A stretch of 32,268 nt of DNA from Acidobacteriota bacterium (GCA_023384575.1 JAHDVP010000049.1:5112-37379); one strand, 5' to 3'; positions 7,495 through 15,170 are shown, counted from the first letter of the stretch. Made by a program: numbers and translations. The notes: generated by a model from the letters alone, not told the origin.

Positions 7495-9222
7495 ATGCGT
7501 GTGCGACCGTTGTTGGGGGCCCTCTTCGCCGGCATCCTGCTCGCTGGCGTCGGGGGCGTGGCCGAGCAGCAGGTGCTGCCGCCCAATCTGCCAGCCGATC
7601 CTCGCGACCCCGCGCTCAATCAGGGGCCCAAGCCAGCCGCGACCGGCCGCCAGGGCATGGTCAGCACGCAGCTGCCGATCGTCTCGGAAGCGGCCCTCGA
7701 GGTGCTGCGCAAGGGGGGTAATGCCGTCGATGCGATGGTGACGGCGGTCTTCCTCCAGCACGTGAACGACTACCACCAGGTCTCGCACTTCGGGGCGATG
7801 TCGGCGCTCTACTACGAGGCCAAGACCGGGACACTGCACGCAATCAACGCCGTGTCGGAGCGACCGCGCTCCGATCGCGGCGATCGCGGCGATGCCAACA
7901 AGGTCGCGATTGGCGGTGTGGTACGCGGGCTCGAGGCCCTCGCCACCCGGTTCGGCACGCGACCGTGGGCCAGCTACCTCGAGCCGGCGATCGCGTCGGC
8001 CGACGAGGGTGTGGTGGTGACGTCGTACATGTATGGCATCAACTACCAGAAATGGAGCACGGAGGAGTTCATCCAGAGCAACCCGGCCGCCCGCGCCTTC
8101 TACATGCCCGAGGGGCACCTCGTGCCCGTCGGCGCGCGCTGGAAGATGCCGGCGCTCGCCGCGCACCTTCGCCGCCTCGCGGCTGAGGGGGCGGACTACA
8201 TGTACTCCGGCGAGTGGGGCAGGAAGTTCGTCAAGGAAGCCACCAAGCGCGGCGGCCGGGTGACCGAGGCCGACTTGGCCGAGTACCGCCCCCACTGGGA
8301 CGAGCCGGTGCGCTTCACGTACCGCGGTCACGAGATCGTCGGCTCGCCCGCGCCCGACACCGGGGGCCTCGTGGTCGGGTACAACCTGAACATCCTCGAG
8401 CAGTTCGACCTGAAGGGGATGGGCCACTACGCGCAGTCGGCCGAGACGCTCGAGACGATGGCGCGGGCGTTCGCGCGGGTGTCCGACGAGACGCGCTGGG
8501 CCATCAACGATCCGCTGAACTTCCACGTGCCGCAGGCCCTCTGGCTGTCGAAGGACTACGGCCGGATGGGCGCGGAGTACGTGAAGCAGACGCGGGCGAA
8601 GGTCTCGCTCGCGGGCGCGGCCGAGACGGAGGAGGCGCAGGCGGCTGCCGGCGTCCGCACGCCGGTCGTGGGATTCGGCCACGGCGATGAAGCGCTCGGC
8701 AGCAACCACAACGTCATCGTCGATGCGGAGGGCAACTGGATCTCGATGCTGCACACCGGCCACGGCGGTGCGCCGGGGGTGCACATCGACGGCGTCGAAG
8801 CGACCGGCAGCACAGCGCGCGCCCTCGCCGTCGGACCGGGACGCCGGCTGGTGCTTCCCATCACGGCCATCATGATCCTCAAGGACGGCAAGCCCTGGCT
8901 CGCGATGGGCACGCCCGGGTCGCCGCCGCAGCCGGTGACGCAGGTGCTCGTCAACATCCTCGACTTCGGCATGACGCCGGGTGAGGCCGCCGATGCCCCG
9001 CGGTTCTGGGCGGCGCGCGGCACCGACCGCACGCTCGACATCGAATCTCGAATCGCGCCGTCGGTCCGCGAGGGACTCGCCGCCCGCGGCATCAAGATCA
9101 AAGACCTCGGCGACTACAACTGGCACACGGGATCGATGCAGATCGTCTGGCGTGACGCCGCAACAGGCGCACTGCACGGGGTGACCGATCCCCGGCGGCT
9201 GGGCCGCGCCAGCGGGTTCTGA
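7495..9222 (+). CDS. Secreted gamma-glutamyltransferase-like Ntn hydrolase, atypical active site
   Basis: Protein of 575 residues resembling the gamma-glutamyltransferase/cephalosporin acylase family, which cleave gamma-glutamyl or acyl amides after self-cleavage into two subunits. A signal peptide is present (LLGALFAGILLAGVGGVAEQ) and GGAGG precedes the ATG. Family features are the N-terminal GMVSTQ...ALEVLRKGGNAVDA block and the mid-protein block GSNHNVIVDAEGNWIS. In classical enzymes the latter reads TTH.SVVD and the first Thr is the nucleophile. Aligned on the His, Ser403 takes that place. The downstream GSPGG loop reads GSPPQ here (475-479), and no SSM(S)P segment is evident. It is therefore a divergent member: either a Ser-nucleophile hydrolase or inactive. 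Topology and export are well supported; activity is uncertain. Confidence 0.88.
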   Translation: MRVRPLLGALFAGILLAGVGGVAEQQVLPPNLPADPRDPALNQGPKPAATGRQGMVSTQLPIVSEAALEVLRKGGNAVDAMVTAVFLQHVNDYHQVSHFGAMSALYYEAKTGTLHAINAVSERPRSDRGDRGDANKVAIGGVVRGLEALATRFGTRPWASYLEPAIASADEGVVVTSYMYGINYQKWSTEEFIQSNPAARAFYMPEGHLVPVGARWKMPALAAHLRRLAAEGADYMYSGEWGRKFVKEATKRGGRVTEADLAEYRPHWDEPVRFTYRGHEIVGSPAPDTGGLVVGYNLNILEQFDLKGMGHYAQSAETLETMARAFARVSDETRWAINDPLNFHVPQALWLSKDYGRMGAEYVKQTRAKVSLAGAAETEEAQAAAGVRTPVVGFGHGDEALGSNHNVIVDAEGNWISMLHTGHGGAPGVHIDGVEATGSTARALAVGPGRRLVLPITAIMILKDGKPWLAMGTPGSPPQPVTQVLVNILDFGMTPGEAADAPRFWAARGTDRTLDIESRIAPSVREGLAARGIKIKDLGDYNWHTGSMQIVWRDAATGALHGVTDPRRLGRASGF

Positions 9223-9285
9223 TCGCCGAACCGATCTACACTCTCCGGCGGGCCGTACGTCCGCGCGGCCCGCCGGAGGGAGCGC

Positions 9286-10875
9286 ATGTCCGCCCACGCC
9301 ATCGGCACGTCCTCGGGTCGTTTCAGTGGGCCCGACGAGTGGGACGCAATCGTGGTCGGCTCGGGCATCGGTGGTCTCGCGACGGCCTGGCTCCTCGGTC
9401 GCAAGGCGGCCAAGCGCGTACTCGTCCTCGAGCGGCACTACACGGCCGGCGGTTTCACGCACAGCTTCAGACGCCCGGGATACGAGTGGGACGTCGGCGT
9501 TCACTACGTCGGCCGCGTCGGCCGGGCCGATGCCGACCTGGGCCTGCTGTTCCGCGAGATCGCCGGCGACTCGCTGCACTGGGCGTCGATGGGCGACGTG
9601 TACGACACCATCGTGCTCGGCGATCGGCGATTCGACTACGTCGTCGGGCGCGACCGTTGGCGGGAGCGCCTCATCGAGTACTTCCCCGGCGAGCAGCGCG
9701 CCATCGACGAGTACCTCGCGGCCGTCGAGAGTGCAGTGCGCGGACTGAGGCTGTACTTCGCCGAGAAGGCCATGCCGCGCCCAGTCGCGGCGCTCACCGG
9801 CACGTTCATGCGGTCGCGCTTCATGAAGCGGGCGAGGCAGACGACCCGGGCCGTACTCGAGTCGCTGACTGCCAACCAGACCCTGATCGCCGTGCTCACG
9901 GGACAGTGGGGCGACTACGGCCTGCCGCCCGCCGAATCGAGCTTCGGCATTCACGCCATCGTCACGCACCACTACTTCGAAGGCGGGTTCTACCCGGTCG
10001 GAGGCGCTCGGGCCATCGCCGCTGCCATCGTGCCACGCATCGAGTCGCTGAAGGGCGCCGTGGTCGTGGACGCCGAAGTCACGCGGCTGCTCGTCGAGCG
10101 CGGGCGGGTCGTCGGTGTGCAGCTTGCCGGCGGCCGTGAGTTCAGAGCGCCCATCGTCGTGAGCGACGCCGGGCTCCGCCGCACGCTGGCACTGCTTCCC
10201 GGCGGGGTGCCCGGTCGCTCGGTGCTCGACCGCGTCGCCGGGCGGGTCGCTCCCTCGGCGGCCCACGCGTGCCTGTACGTCGGACTGTCGCGTGACGACG
10301 CCGAGCTCGGTCTCGAGAAGCGCAACCTCTGGGTCTACCAGGACGAGGCCCACGAGAAGGCGCTCGCGCGCTTCGCCAGCGACCCGGGCCAGCCCTTCCC
10401 GCTCGCGTTCGTTTCGTTCCCGTCGGCCAAGGATCCGACGTTCGGATCGCGGTACCCCGGCCGGGCGACCATCGAGGTCGTCACCCTCGCGCGGTACGAG
10501 TGGTTCGAGCGGTGGGCCGCGGAGCCGTGGCGTCGCCGGGGCGATCCGTACGCCGAGTTGAAGGCCAGGCTGACGGAGCGGCTGCTCGACGTCCTGTATC
10601 GCGAGGTACCGTCGGTTCGCGGGCACGTCGAGGTCGCCGAGCTGTCGACTCCTCTCAGCACCCGCCACTTCGCCGGGTACGATCGTGGAGAGATCTACGG
10701 GCTGGCCCACACGCCGACGCGGTTCGCCGAACGGGGACTGAGGCCGGCGACTCCGGTGACGGGATTGTGGCTCACCGGCCAGGACGTGGCCACGTGCGGC
10801 GTGGGCGGCGCCCTCTCGAGCGGGTACCTGACGGCCTCGGCCATCGTGGGCCGGCCGGTGTTCCCGCGGGGATGA
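9286..10875 (+). CDS. FAD-dependent oxidoreductase, phytoene desaturase/retinol saturase-like
   Basis: Flavoprotein of 529 residues in the CrtI/CrtISO/RetSat group, which saturate, desaturate or isomerise polyene chains. The N-terminal dinucleotide motif VVGSGIGGLATAWLLG is followed by VLVLERHYTAGGFTHSF, the usual Rossmann plus GG-doublet pattern, and by WDVGVHYVG. The C-terminal FAD-closing motif GLWLTGQDVATCGVGGALSSGY is intact. No signal peptide is seen. GGAGGGAG precedes the ATG. The gene sits 136 bases upstream of the PqqD-like gene on the same strand, but nothing shows a functional link. No other carotenoid or isoprenoid genes are in the window, so the substrate is open. Confidence 0.9.
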   Translation: MSAHAIGTSSGRFSGPDEWDAIVVGSGIGGLATAWLLGRKAAKRVLVLERHYTAGGFTHSFRRPGYEWDVGVHYVGRVGRADADLGLLFREIAGDSLHWASMGDVYDTIVLGDRRFDYVVGRDRWRERLIEYFPGEQRAIDEYLAAVESAVRGLRLYFAEKAMPRPVAALTGTFMRSRFMKRARQTTRAVLESLTANQTLIAVLTGQWGDYGLPPAESSFGIHAIVTHHYFEGGFYPVGGARAIAAAIVPRIESLKGAVVVDAEVTRLLVERGRVVGVQLAGGREFRAPIVVSDAGLRRTLALLPGGVPGRSVLDRVAGRVAPSAAHACLYVGLSRDDAELGLEKRNLWVYQDEAHEKALARFASDPGQPFPLAFVSFPSAKDPTFGSRYPGRATIEVVTLARYEWFERWAAEPWRRRGDPYAELKARLTERLLDVLYREVPSVRGHVEVAELSTPLSTRHFAGYDRGEIYGLAHTPTRFAERGLRPATPVTGLWLTGQDVATCGVGGALSSGYLTASAIVGRPVFPRG

Positions 10876-10932
10876 CGAGGGGCGTCTCCGCCCGGCTGCG
10901 GCGACTCGCGTCACGCCACGTGTCACTCCACC

Positions 10933-10961
10933 TTGCGTTCTGGCGCCAGCTTCGGTAGGGT
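10933..10961 (+). promoter_or_regulatory. Possible promoter of the PqqD/kinase/GT operon
   Basis: TTGCGT (10933-10938), 17-base spacer, TAGGGT (10956-10961), with the same -10 hexamer as the ggt-like promoter. A start about 7 bases downstream would leave the GAGGAG at 10962-10967 out of the mRNA, so either this promoter or that ribosome-binding site is probably not used as drawn. Confidence 0.3.
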
Positions 10962-10973
10962 GAGGAGCCACGA

Positions 10974-11015
10974 ATGCACTCGGTCGACTCTTGCCTGGTT
11001 CCCAGCGTCCGATGA
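10974..11015 (+). CDS. Possible 13-residue leader ORF coupled to the PqqD gene
   Basis: ATG 10974 has GAGGAG at 10962-10967, six bases away. It opens a short frame, MHSVDSCLVPSVR, whose stop overlaps the PqqD start as ATGA (11012-11015). The PqqD start has no Shine-Dalgarno of its own, so re-initiation after this mini-ORF is a plausible way to translate it. It may be a regulatory leader peptide; it is probably too short to be a RiPP precursor. It could also be chance. Confidence 0.35.
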   Translation: MHSVDSCLVPSVR

Positions 11016-11500
11016 CTCCCCGCTATCGCGTCAACGCCCCGCACGTCGTCTCGGAGACGATCGACGGCGAGTCCATCGTGATCAACTTACAGAACGGGTG
11101 CTACTACAGTCTGCGCGAGACGGCGACCGAGATCTGGTCGCTCGTCGGGCCGCTCGGCTGCGCCGGGGCCATCGCGGCCAGGCTGGCCCGCCGGTACCCC
11201 GACGCCGGGCCCGTTGTCGCGGACCAGGTGTCGGCATTCATCGGGCGTCTGTGCGGCGAGGGCCTGCTCGTCGAGGTGAGCGGCGACGACGATGGCGCCG
11301 TGCCGCCGCGTGAGGCGACGCGCGACGATCAGGACGGTATCGCACGCCCCGCGTTCGCACCTCCGGCGTTCGACAAGTACAACGACCTGCAGGAACTCCT
11401 CCTCGCCGACCCGATTCATGAGGTCGGGGAGGGCGGATGGCCGACCCAACTGCCGCCCGAATCGCGCGTCGCGCGGCCTCCGGACGAGTCGTCGCGGTGA
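11012..11500 (+). CDS. PqqD-family RiPP recognition protein with leader-like C-terminal tail
   Basis: Protein of 162 residues. Residues ~1-92 form a PqqD-like domain, the winged-helix recognition element that binds leader peptides of ribosomally made, modified peptides. Typical features are GESIVINLQNGCYYSLRETATEIWSL and the later VSAFIGRLCGEGLLVEV. Free-standing PqqD proteins are about 90 residues. Here an acidic linker (~93-110) leads to a tail (~111-145) reading FAPPAFDKYNDLQELLL and then ADPIHEVGEGGWP. The tail resembles the YxxPxLxxxG leader motif of lasso-peptide precursors. The start is ATG 11012, overlapping the stop of a 13-residue ORF; TTG 10991 is an alternative. This is the first enzyme-sized gene of a run of overlapping genes (kinase, two GT2). 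Domain assignment is strong; the tail's role is inference. Confidence 0.88.
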   Translation: MTPRYRVNAPHVVSETIDGESIVINLQNGCYYSLRETATEIWSLVGPLGCAGAIAARLARRYPDAGPVVADQVSAFIGRLCGEGLLVEVSGDDDGAVPPREATRDDQDGIARPAFAPPAFDKYNDLQELLLADPIHEVGEGGWPTQLPPESRVARPPDESSR

Positions 11501-12570
11501 GCCGTCGAGCTGGTGAGTTCGGAGCCTCGGCGGAGGTCGACGGCGGCCTCTCGGTGCTGGAGGCAGCGTTCGACCGCGCCGCGGCGCGGTGCGGGCGGTT
11601 CGACGCGATGTTCCGCATCGGCGGCCAGCGCTGCCGGGTGGTGGCCGCGGGGACGCGGATGTTCGACCTGCTGGTCGCACCCCTTCGCCACCTCGAGGTC
11701 GCCGACGGCGTCGCCGACTTCACGCTGCTCGCCTGGGATCGTCACTCGACGGGCGAGGCGCTGCCTCGCTGCGAAGGGCGCGACGTCCGTGTGCCGGGCG
11801 ACCCCTCGTCGCAAGGCGCCACCGACGGCGTGCTCGCCTTGCGCCAGCTCGATCAGGGCACCTTCTCGGCGTACGCGCCGGGACATCGTCTCGGCGTCTT
11901 CTGGGCCGATGATCTGCGTGCCTGTGACAGGGTCCTGCCGCTCCGGCTGTTCCTTCACTGGTGGATGGCGCCGCTCGGCCTGACGCTCGTGCACGCCGGC
12001 GCCGTGGGCTCAGGAGGCCGAGGCGTCCTCGTCACGGGCGCCGGTGGACGTGGGAAATCCACGTCGTGCGTGTCGGCCCTGGTCGCCGGTCTCGACTACG
12101 CCGGCGACGACTTCGTCCTCGTCGACATGCGCGACGACGACGTCGTGGCGCACAGCGTCTCGTGTTCGGCGCGGTTCACGGCCCAGAGCTTCGCTCGGGT
12201 GCCGGCCGTTGCGGGCGACGTGGCCGACGCCGGGCCTGCCGTGGACGGGAAGCGCTTCCTGGTCCTGCATCCGCGCTGGCGGACGCGGCTCGTGCCGTCG
12301 ATCGCCATCGATGCTCTCGTGATTCCGTCCATCGTCCCCGGCTCGGCGAGCCGCGTCGTTGCCATTTCGTCGGGCGAGGCGCTCCGGGCGATGGTCAGTA
12401 CGCTCGTCGCCATTGTCGGCGACCGCGACGAGGCGTTTCGGCGGCTCGCGGCGCTGGCGCGCCGCCGCCCGTGCTATCGGCTGGAGGCGGGCAGCGACAG
12501 CTCGGGCGTCACCGACGCCATCCTGGCCCTCGTGTCCCGCGACCATCTCTCGCATGGCCGCCTCACCTGA
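11437..12570 (+). CDS. HPr-kinase-like (HprK-related) P-loop kinase
   Basis: Protein of 377 residues. The C-terminal half resembles the catalytic domain of HPr kinase/phosphorylase: TLVHAGAV, then the P-loop GAGGRGKST (201-209), then LDYAGDDFVLVD, matching the His, Walker A and Asp-Asp order of that family. The N-terminal ~180 residues are not recognised. HPr and other sugar-phosphotransferase parts are absent, and HprK-related proteins next to PqqD proteins form a known association (HPr-rel systems); relatives in lasso clusters phosphorylate a Ser of the peptide. ATG 11437 is preferred because GGGGAGGG precedes it; it lies inside the PqqD tail and gives a 64-base overlap. GTG 11497, overlapping the PqqD stop as GTGA, would give 357 residues. 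It overlaps the next gene by 17 bases. Confidence 0.87.
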   Translation: MADPTAARIARRAASGRVVAVSRRAGEFGASAEVDGGLSVLEAAFDRAAARCGRFDAMFRIGGQRCRVVAAGTRMFDLLVAPLRHLEVADGVADFTLLAWDRHSTGEALPRCEGRDVRVPGDPSSQGATDGVLALRQLDQGTFSAYAPGHRLGVFWADDLRACDRVLPLRLFLHWWMAPLGLTLVHAGAVGSGGRGVLVTGAGGRGKSTSCVSALVAGLDYAGDDFVLVDMRDDDVVAHSVSCSARFTAQSFARVPAVAGDVADAGPAVDGKRFLVLHPRWRTRLVPSIAIDALVIPSIVPGSASRVVAISSGEALRAMVSTLVAIVGDRDEAFRRLAALARRRPCYRLEAGSDSSGVTDAILALVSRDHLSHGRLT

Positions 12571-13267
12571 TCCACGTCCGACCGTCGCCGTGGTCGTACC
12601 CGTCTTCAATGCCGCGCGGTTCCTCCGCGAGGCGCTCGCGAGCGTGCTCGCCCAGACCTATCCTCACACCGAACTGATCGTGGTCGACGACGGCTCGACC
12701 GACGGAAGCGCGGAGCTCGCCGAGGCTGTGACCGGGCAGCCCGTGATTCGCCAGCCACATTCCGGCGCGGCGGCAGCGCGCAACGCGGCCCTGGAGCGGT
12801 GTCGCGCGGACATCGTCGCCTTCCAGGATGCCGACGACGTGTGGCTGCCGCAGAAGACGGCCCGGCAGGTCGAGTACCTGCTCGCGCATCGCGACGAGCC
12901 GTGCTGCACGTGCCAGCGCATCGACTTCCTCGATCCGTCGATCGCGGGTGACGCAGCCGTCTGGTGCCCGGCGTCGACGCTCAATGTGCCGCTGGTCTCG
13001 TACGGGACGGGGACGATCGTGGCGTGGCGGAGCCTGTTCGACGAAGTGGGCGACTTCGATCCGTCGTACGACATCGTTCACGACACCGAGTGGATGGCTC
13101 GGGTCCGCGCACGCGGCTACCGGTTGGGGGTGGTTGAGGAAGTGCTCTATCACCGTCGCGTCCACGCGGCGAACCTGTGTGCGGACCAGGCGAAGATGAG
13201 CCTCGAGCTGTTTCGTGTCTACCGGGCCCAGGCCCGACGGCATCGTTTGGAGGCGAGCTCGTCGTGA
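12554..13267 (+). CDS. Family 2 glycosyltransferase (first of a pair)
   Basis: GT-A-fold glycosyltransferase of 237 residues, cytoplasmic, that transfers a sugar from a nucleotide-sugar donor. Landmarks: VAVVVPVFNAARFLREALASV, nucleotide-binding VVDDGSTDGS, SGAAAARNAALE, metal-binding FQDADDVW, and an acceptor-side DTEWMARVRARG. It ends near YHRRVHAAN, with no membrane segments. ATG 12554 lies 17 bases inside the end of the kinase gene, so the two are probably translated together. It ends in a GTGA overlap with the second, paralogous GT2. The acceptor is unknown. Given the operon it could be a modified peptide, or a polysaccharide intermediate. Confidence 0.9.
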   Translation: MAASPDPRPTVAVVVPVFNAARFLREALASVLAQTYPHTELIVVDDGSTDGSAELAEAVTGQPVIRQPHSGAAAARNAALERCRADIVAFQDADDVWLPQKTARQVEYLLAHRDEPCCTCQRIDFLDPSIAGDAAVWCPASTLNVPLVSYGTGTIVAWRSLFDEVGDFDPSYDIVHDTEWMARVRARGYRLGVVEEVLYHRRVHAANLCADQAKMSLELFRVYRAQARRHRLEASSS

Positions 13268-13989
13268 CGCCCGGGGACGGTACGTCGGGCCGGGCGGTGG
13301 CGCCGCTGTCGATTGCCGTGGTGGTGCCGGTGCGCGACGGTGCGGCGACGATCGCCGAGGCGCTCGAGAGCGTGCTTGGACAGTCAGTGCAGCCTGATGA
13401 AGTCGTCGTCGTCGACGACGGGTCGACCGATGGGACGCTCGAGGTGCTCTCGCGGTTCGCTCCCGCGGTCCGCGTGTACGAGCAGCCGACGGCGGGAGCC
13501 GGACCGGCGCGCAACACGGGCGTGGCGATGACGTCGGCGCCGTGGATCGCGTTTCTCGATGCCGACGACCGCTGGGTGCCGGATGCTCTCGAGCGGCTGG
13601 CGGCTCCGCTCGAGGCCGACCCGACCCTCGATGTCGTCCTCGGACGTCAGCGGCTGGTGCCGGCCCGCCTGTGGGACGCCGCCCTGGCCGGGACCGTGAC
13701 CGAATGCCTCGAGGAACGTCCAGGAGCCGGCCCGGGGACGGCCCTCGTGAGGCGCGCGGTGTTCGAAGCGGCCGGGGGTTTCGCGACCGGCTGGCAGGTC
13801 GGCGAGTTCGTCGACTGGCACTTGAGGGCCGTCGACAGAGGTGCGCGCGTGGTGCGGGTCGACGACGTCGTGCAGTGGCGGCGCGTCCACGGCGCCAACA
13901 CGGTGATCGCGCGGCGCGACGCGTATGGAGACTACGCCAGGATCATCAAAGCGGCGCTCGATCGGCGGCGGACCGCTGGCGGGGGGTGA
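13264..13989 (+). CDS. Family 2 glycosyltransferase (second of a pair)
   Basis: GT-A-fold glycosyltransferase of 241 residues, paralogous to the gene before it. The same sequence of motifs is seen: IAVVVPVRDGAATIAEALESV, VVDDGSTDGT, AGPARNTGVA, FLDADDRW, VDWHLRAVDRGAR, and terminal WRRVHGANTV. The start is GTG 13264, which overlaps the previous stop as GTGA and has GGAG about 11 bases upstream; the open frame extends further upstream, but that part is not family-like. Two similar transferases in tandem suggest two sequential sugar additions, as inference. It is the last gene of the operon and converges on the nucleotidyltransferase gene, with a short heptamer repeat between them. Confidence 0.9.
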   Translation: MTPGDGTSGRAVAPLSIAVVVPVRDGAATIAEALESVLGQSVQPDEVVVVDDGSTDGTLEVLSRFAPAVRVYEQPTAGAGPARNTGVAMTSAPWIAFLDADDRWVPDALERLAAPLEADPTLDVVLGRQRLVPARLWDAALAGTVTECLEERPGAGPGTALVRRAVFEAAGGFATGWQVGEFVDWHLRAVDRGARVVRVDDVVQWRRVHGANTVIARRDAYGDYARIIKAALDRRRTAGGG

Positions 13990-14000
13990 GGGGTAGAGGG

Positions 14001-14021
14001 TTCTTGGTCCTTGGTTCTTGG
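14001..14021. repeat. Three tandem heptamers T(T/C)CTTGG
   Basis: TTCTTGG, TCCTTGG, TTCTTGG follow one another in the 35-base gap between converging genes, preceded by a G-rich stretch. It looks unlike the surrounding coding DNA. It could be a copy of a dispersed intergenic repeat; copy number cannot be judged from one window. Confidence 0.6.
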
Positions 14022-14024
14022 TGA

Positions 14025-15170
14025 TCAGTTCCCCATGGCGCCCTGCTGGCGCCGCGAGCCCCACTCTCGCGCGAGCAGCCACGGCGTGCGCCACGATCGC
14101 TCCACCCGCGCCGTGTCGGCGCAGTACCGGACGAAGCCGATGGGGCCACGTCCGTAGCGCGCAGCCGGCAGGGCTCTCCGGAAGTGCCGCCAGAACCGCG
14201 GCAGGTAGCCCGGCGCGAAGGAGCGCCCTCGCATCCGGCACGCGAAGTCGATGCGGTCTCCGAGTGACGGCCTGACGGCACGGGCATGGGCCACCGCCGG
14301 CGCTGGCAGCACACCGGGCAGGAGACGCTCGACGTAGGTGAGTCCCTGCGCGACGATCCAGTCGACGCGATGAGCCGCGACGCGGCGCCAGAAGCGGCGC
14401 CAGTCGAGGGCCGGCCCGGTGGCGCGCACGAGGCCGACCACATCTGCTACCCAGCGGATGGGAGCGACCGGGGCCCACGCCAGCCCGTGGGTGAGCGCGT
14501 GCAGCAGGTGGTCGGCCGGCTGCAGCGTCAGCGTCGACGCGTGGAGCAGCTCGAGCGGTTGGGCACCGGCCCACGATTCATCGTCGGCCCCGGGCCGCAT
14601 GTCGTCGTAGAGGATGTGCCAGTGGAGGTCGAAGCTGCCGCCGCGCACGTGCTCGAACGGCGACGATGCACGGCAGCGCATCTCACGGCTCAGAGGGGGG
14701 AACACGGCACGCCAGCCGCGCCGCTCGAGCAGGCCGGCCGCGTCGACGGCCAGCTCGCGGGGGACGACGACGTCTCCGTCCTCCATGGCCCGTGCCCCGC
14801 TGCCGCCGTACGCGACGATCTGAAGGGCCAGGCCCTTCACGACAAGCGTGGGAATGGCCGCGGCCGACAGTGCCTCGATGACGTCGGCCATCAGTCGCGC
14901 GTGCAGCTGGTTCCTGACCCACGTGTGCCGGTAGAGCCCCTTGAGGCGGGCGGCCTCCGGCATGTCGGGCGCATCGCGCCACAGGTGCTCGTACACCAGC
15001 GGGAACAGACGAGTCGATGCGGCGTCGGCTGCATCGAGCGTGTAGAGGCGCGTCCAGCGCGTCCACTCGTCGAGCGCGATGGTGGGCTCGGCGAGCGCAG
15101 CCCTCAGCAGACGTTCCTGAGAGAGCGTCGGCCAGGCGTCCCAGGGTACCAGCGCGGGAGAATCGGGCAT
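14025..15170 (-). CDS. NTP_transf_5-type nucleotidyltransferase
   Basis: Protein of 381 residues with the pattern of the NTP_transf_5 nucleotidyltransferase family. LVVKGLALQIVAYGG (Lys112) is followed by the metal-binding GARAMEDGDVVV (Asp131, Asp133) and FDLHWHI (Asp181, His183). ATG 15170 is chosen from the fit of the N-terminus; the frame stays open to 15236 and no Shine-Dalgarno is clear. Members of this family accompany PqqD-like and HPr-kinase-like genes, and one in a kinase-type lasso cluster (pseudomycoidin PsmN) is reported to act on the phosphorylated peptide. It converges on the PqqD/kinase/GT2 operon and lies downstream of the GT39 gene on the same strand. Activity here is inferred, not shown. 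Confidence 0.87.
   Translation of the reverse strand: MPDSPALVPWDAWPTLSQERLLRAALAEPTIALDEWTRWTRLYTLDAADAASTRLFPLVYEHLWRDAPDMPEAARLKGLYRHTWVRNQLHARLMADVIEALSAAAIPTLVVKGLALQIVAYGGSGARAMEDGDVVVPRELAVDAAGLLERRGWRAVFPPLSREMRCRASSPFEHVRGGSFDLHWHILYDDMRPGADDESWAGAQPLELLHASTLTLQPADHLLHALTHGLAWAPVAPIRWVADVVGLVRATGPALDWRRFWRRVAAHRVDWIVAQGLTYVERLLPGVLPAPAVAHARAVRPSLGDRIDFACRMRGRSFAPGYLPRFWRHFRRALPAARYGRGPIGFVRYCADTARVERSWRTPWLLAREWGSRRQQGAMGN

Noticed and set aside
10872-10958. 28-residue ORF overlapping the FAD oxidoreductase stop (MTRGVSARLRRLASRH...)
   Set aside because: It begins in an ATGA overlap, but it is Arg-rich without a Shine-Dalgarno of its own or precursor-like features, so it looks like out-of-frame noise.
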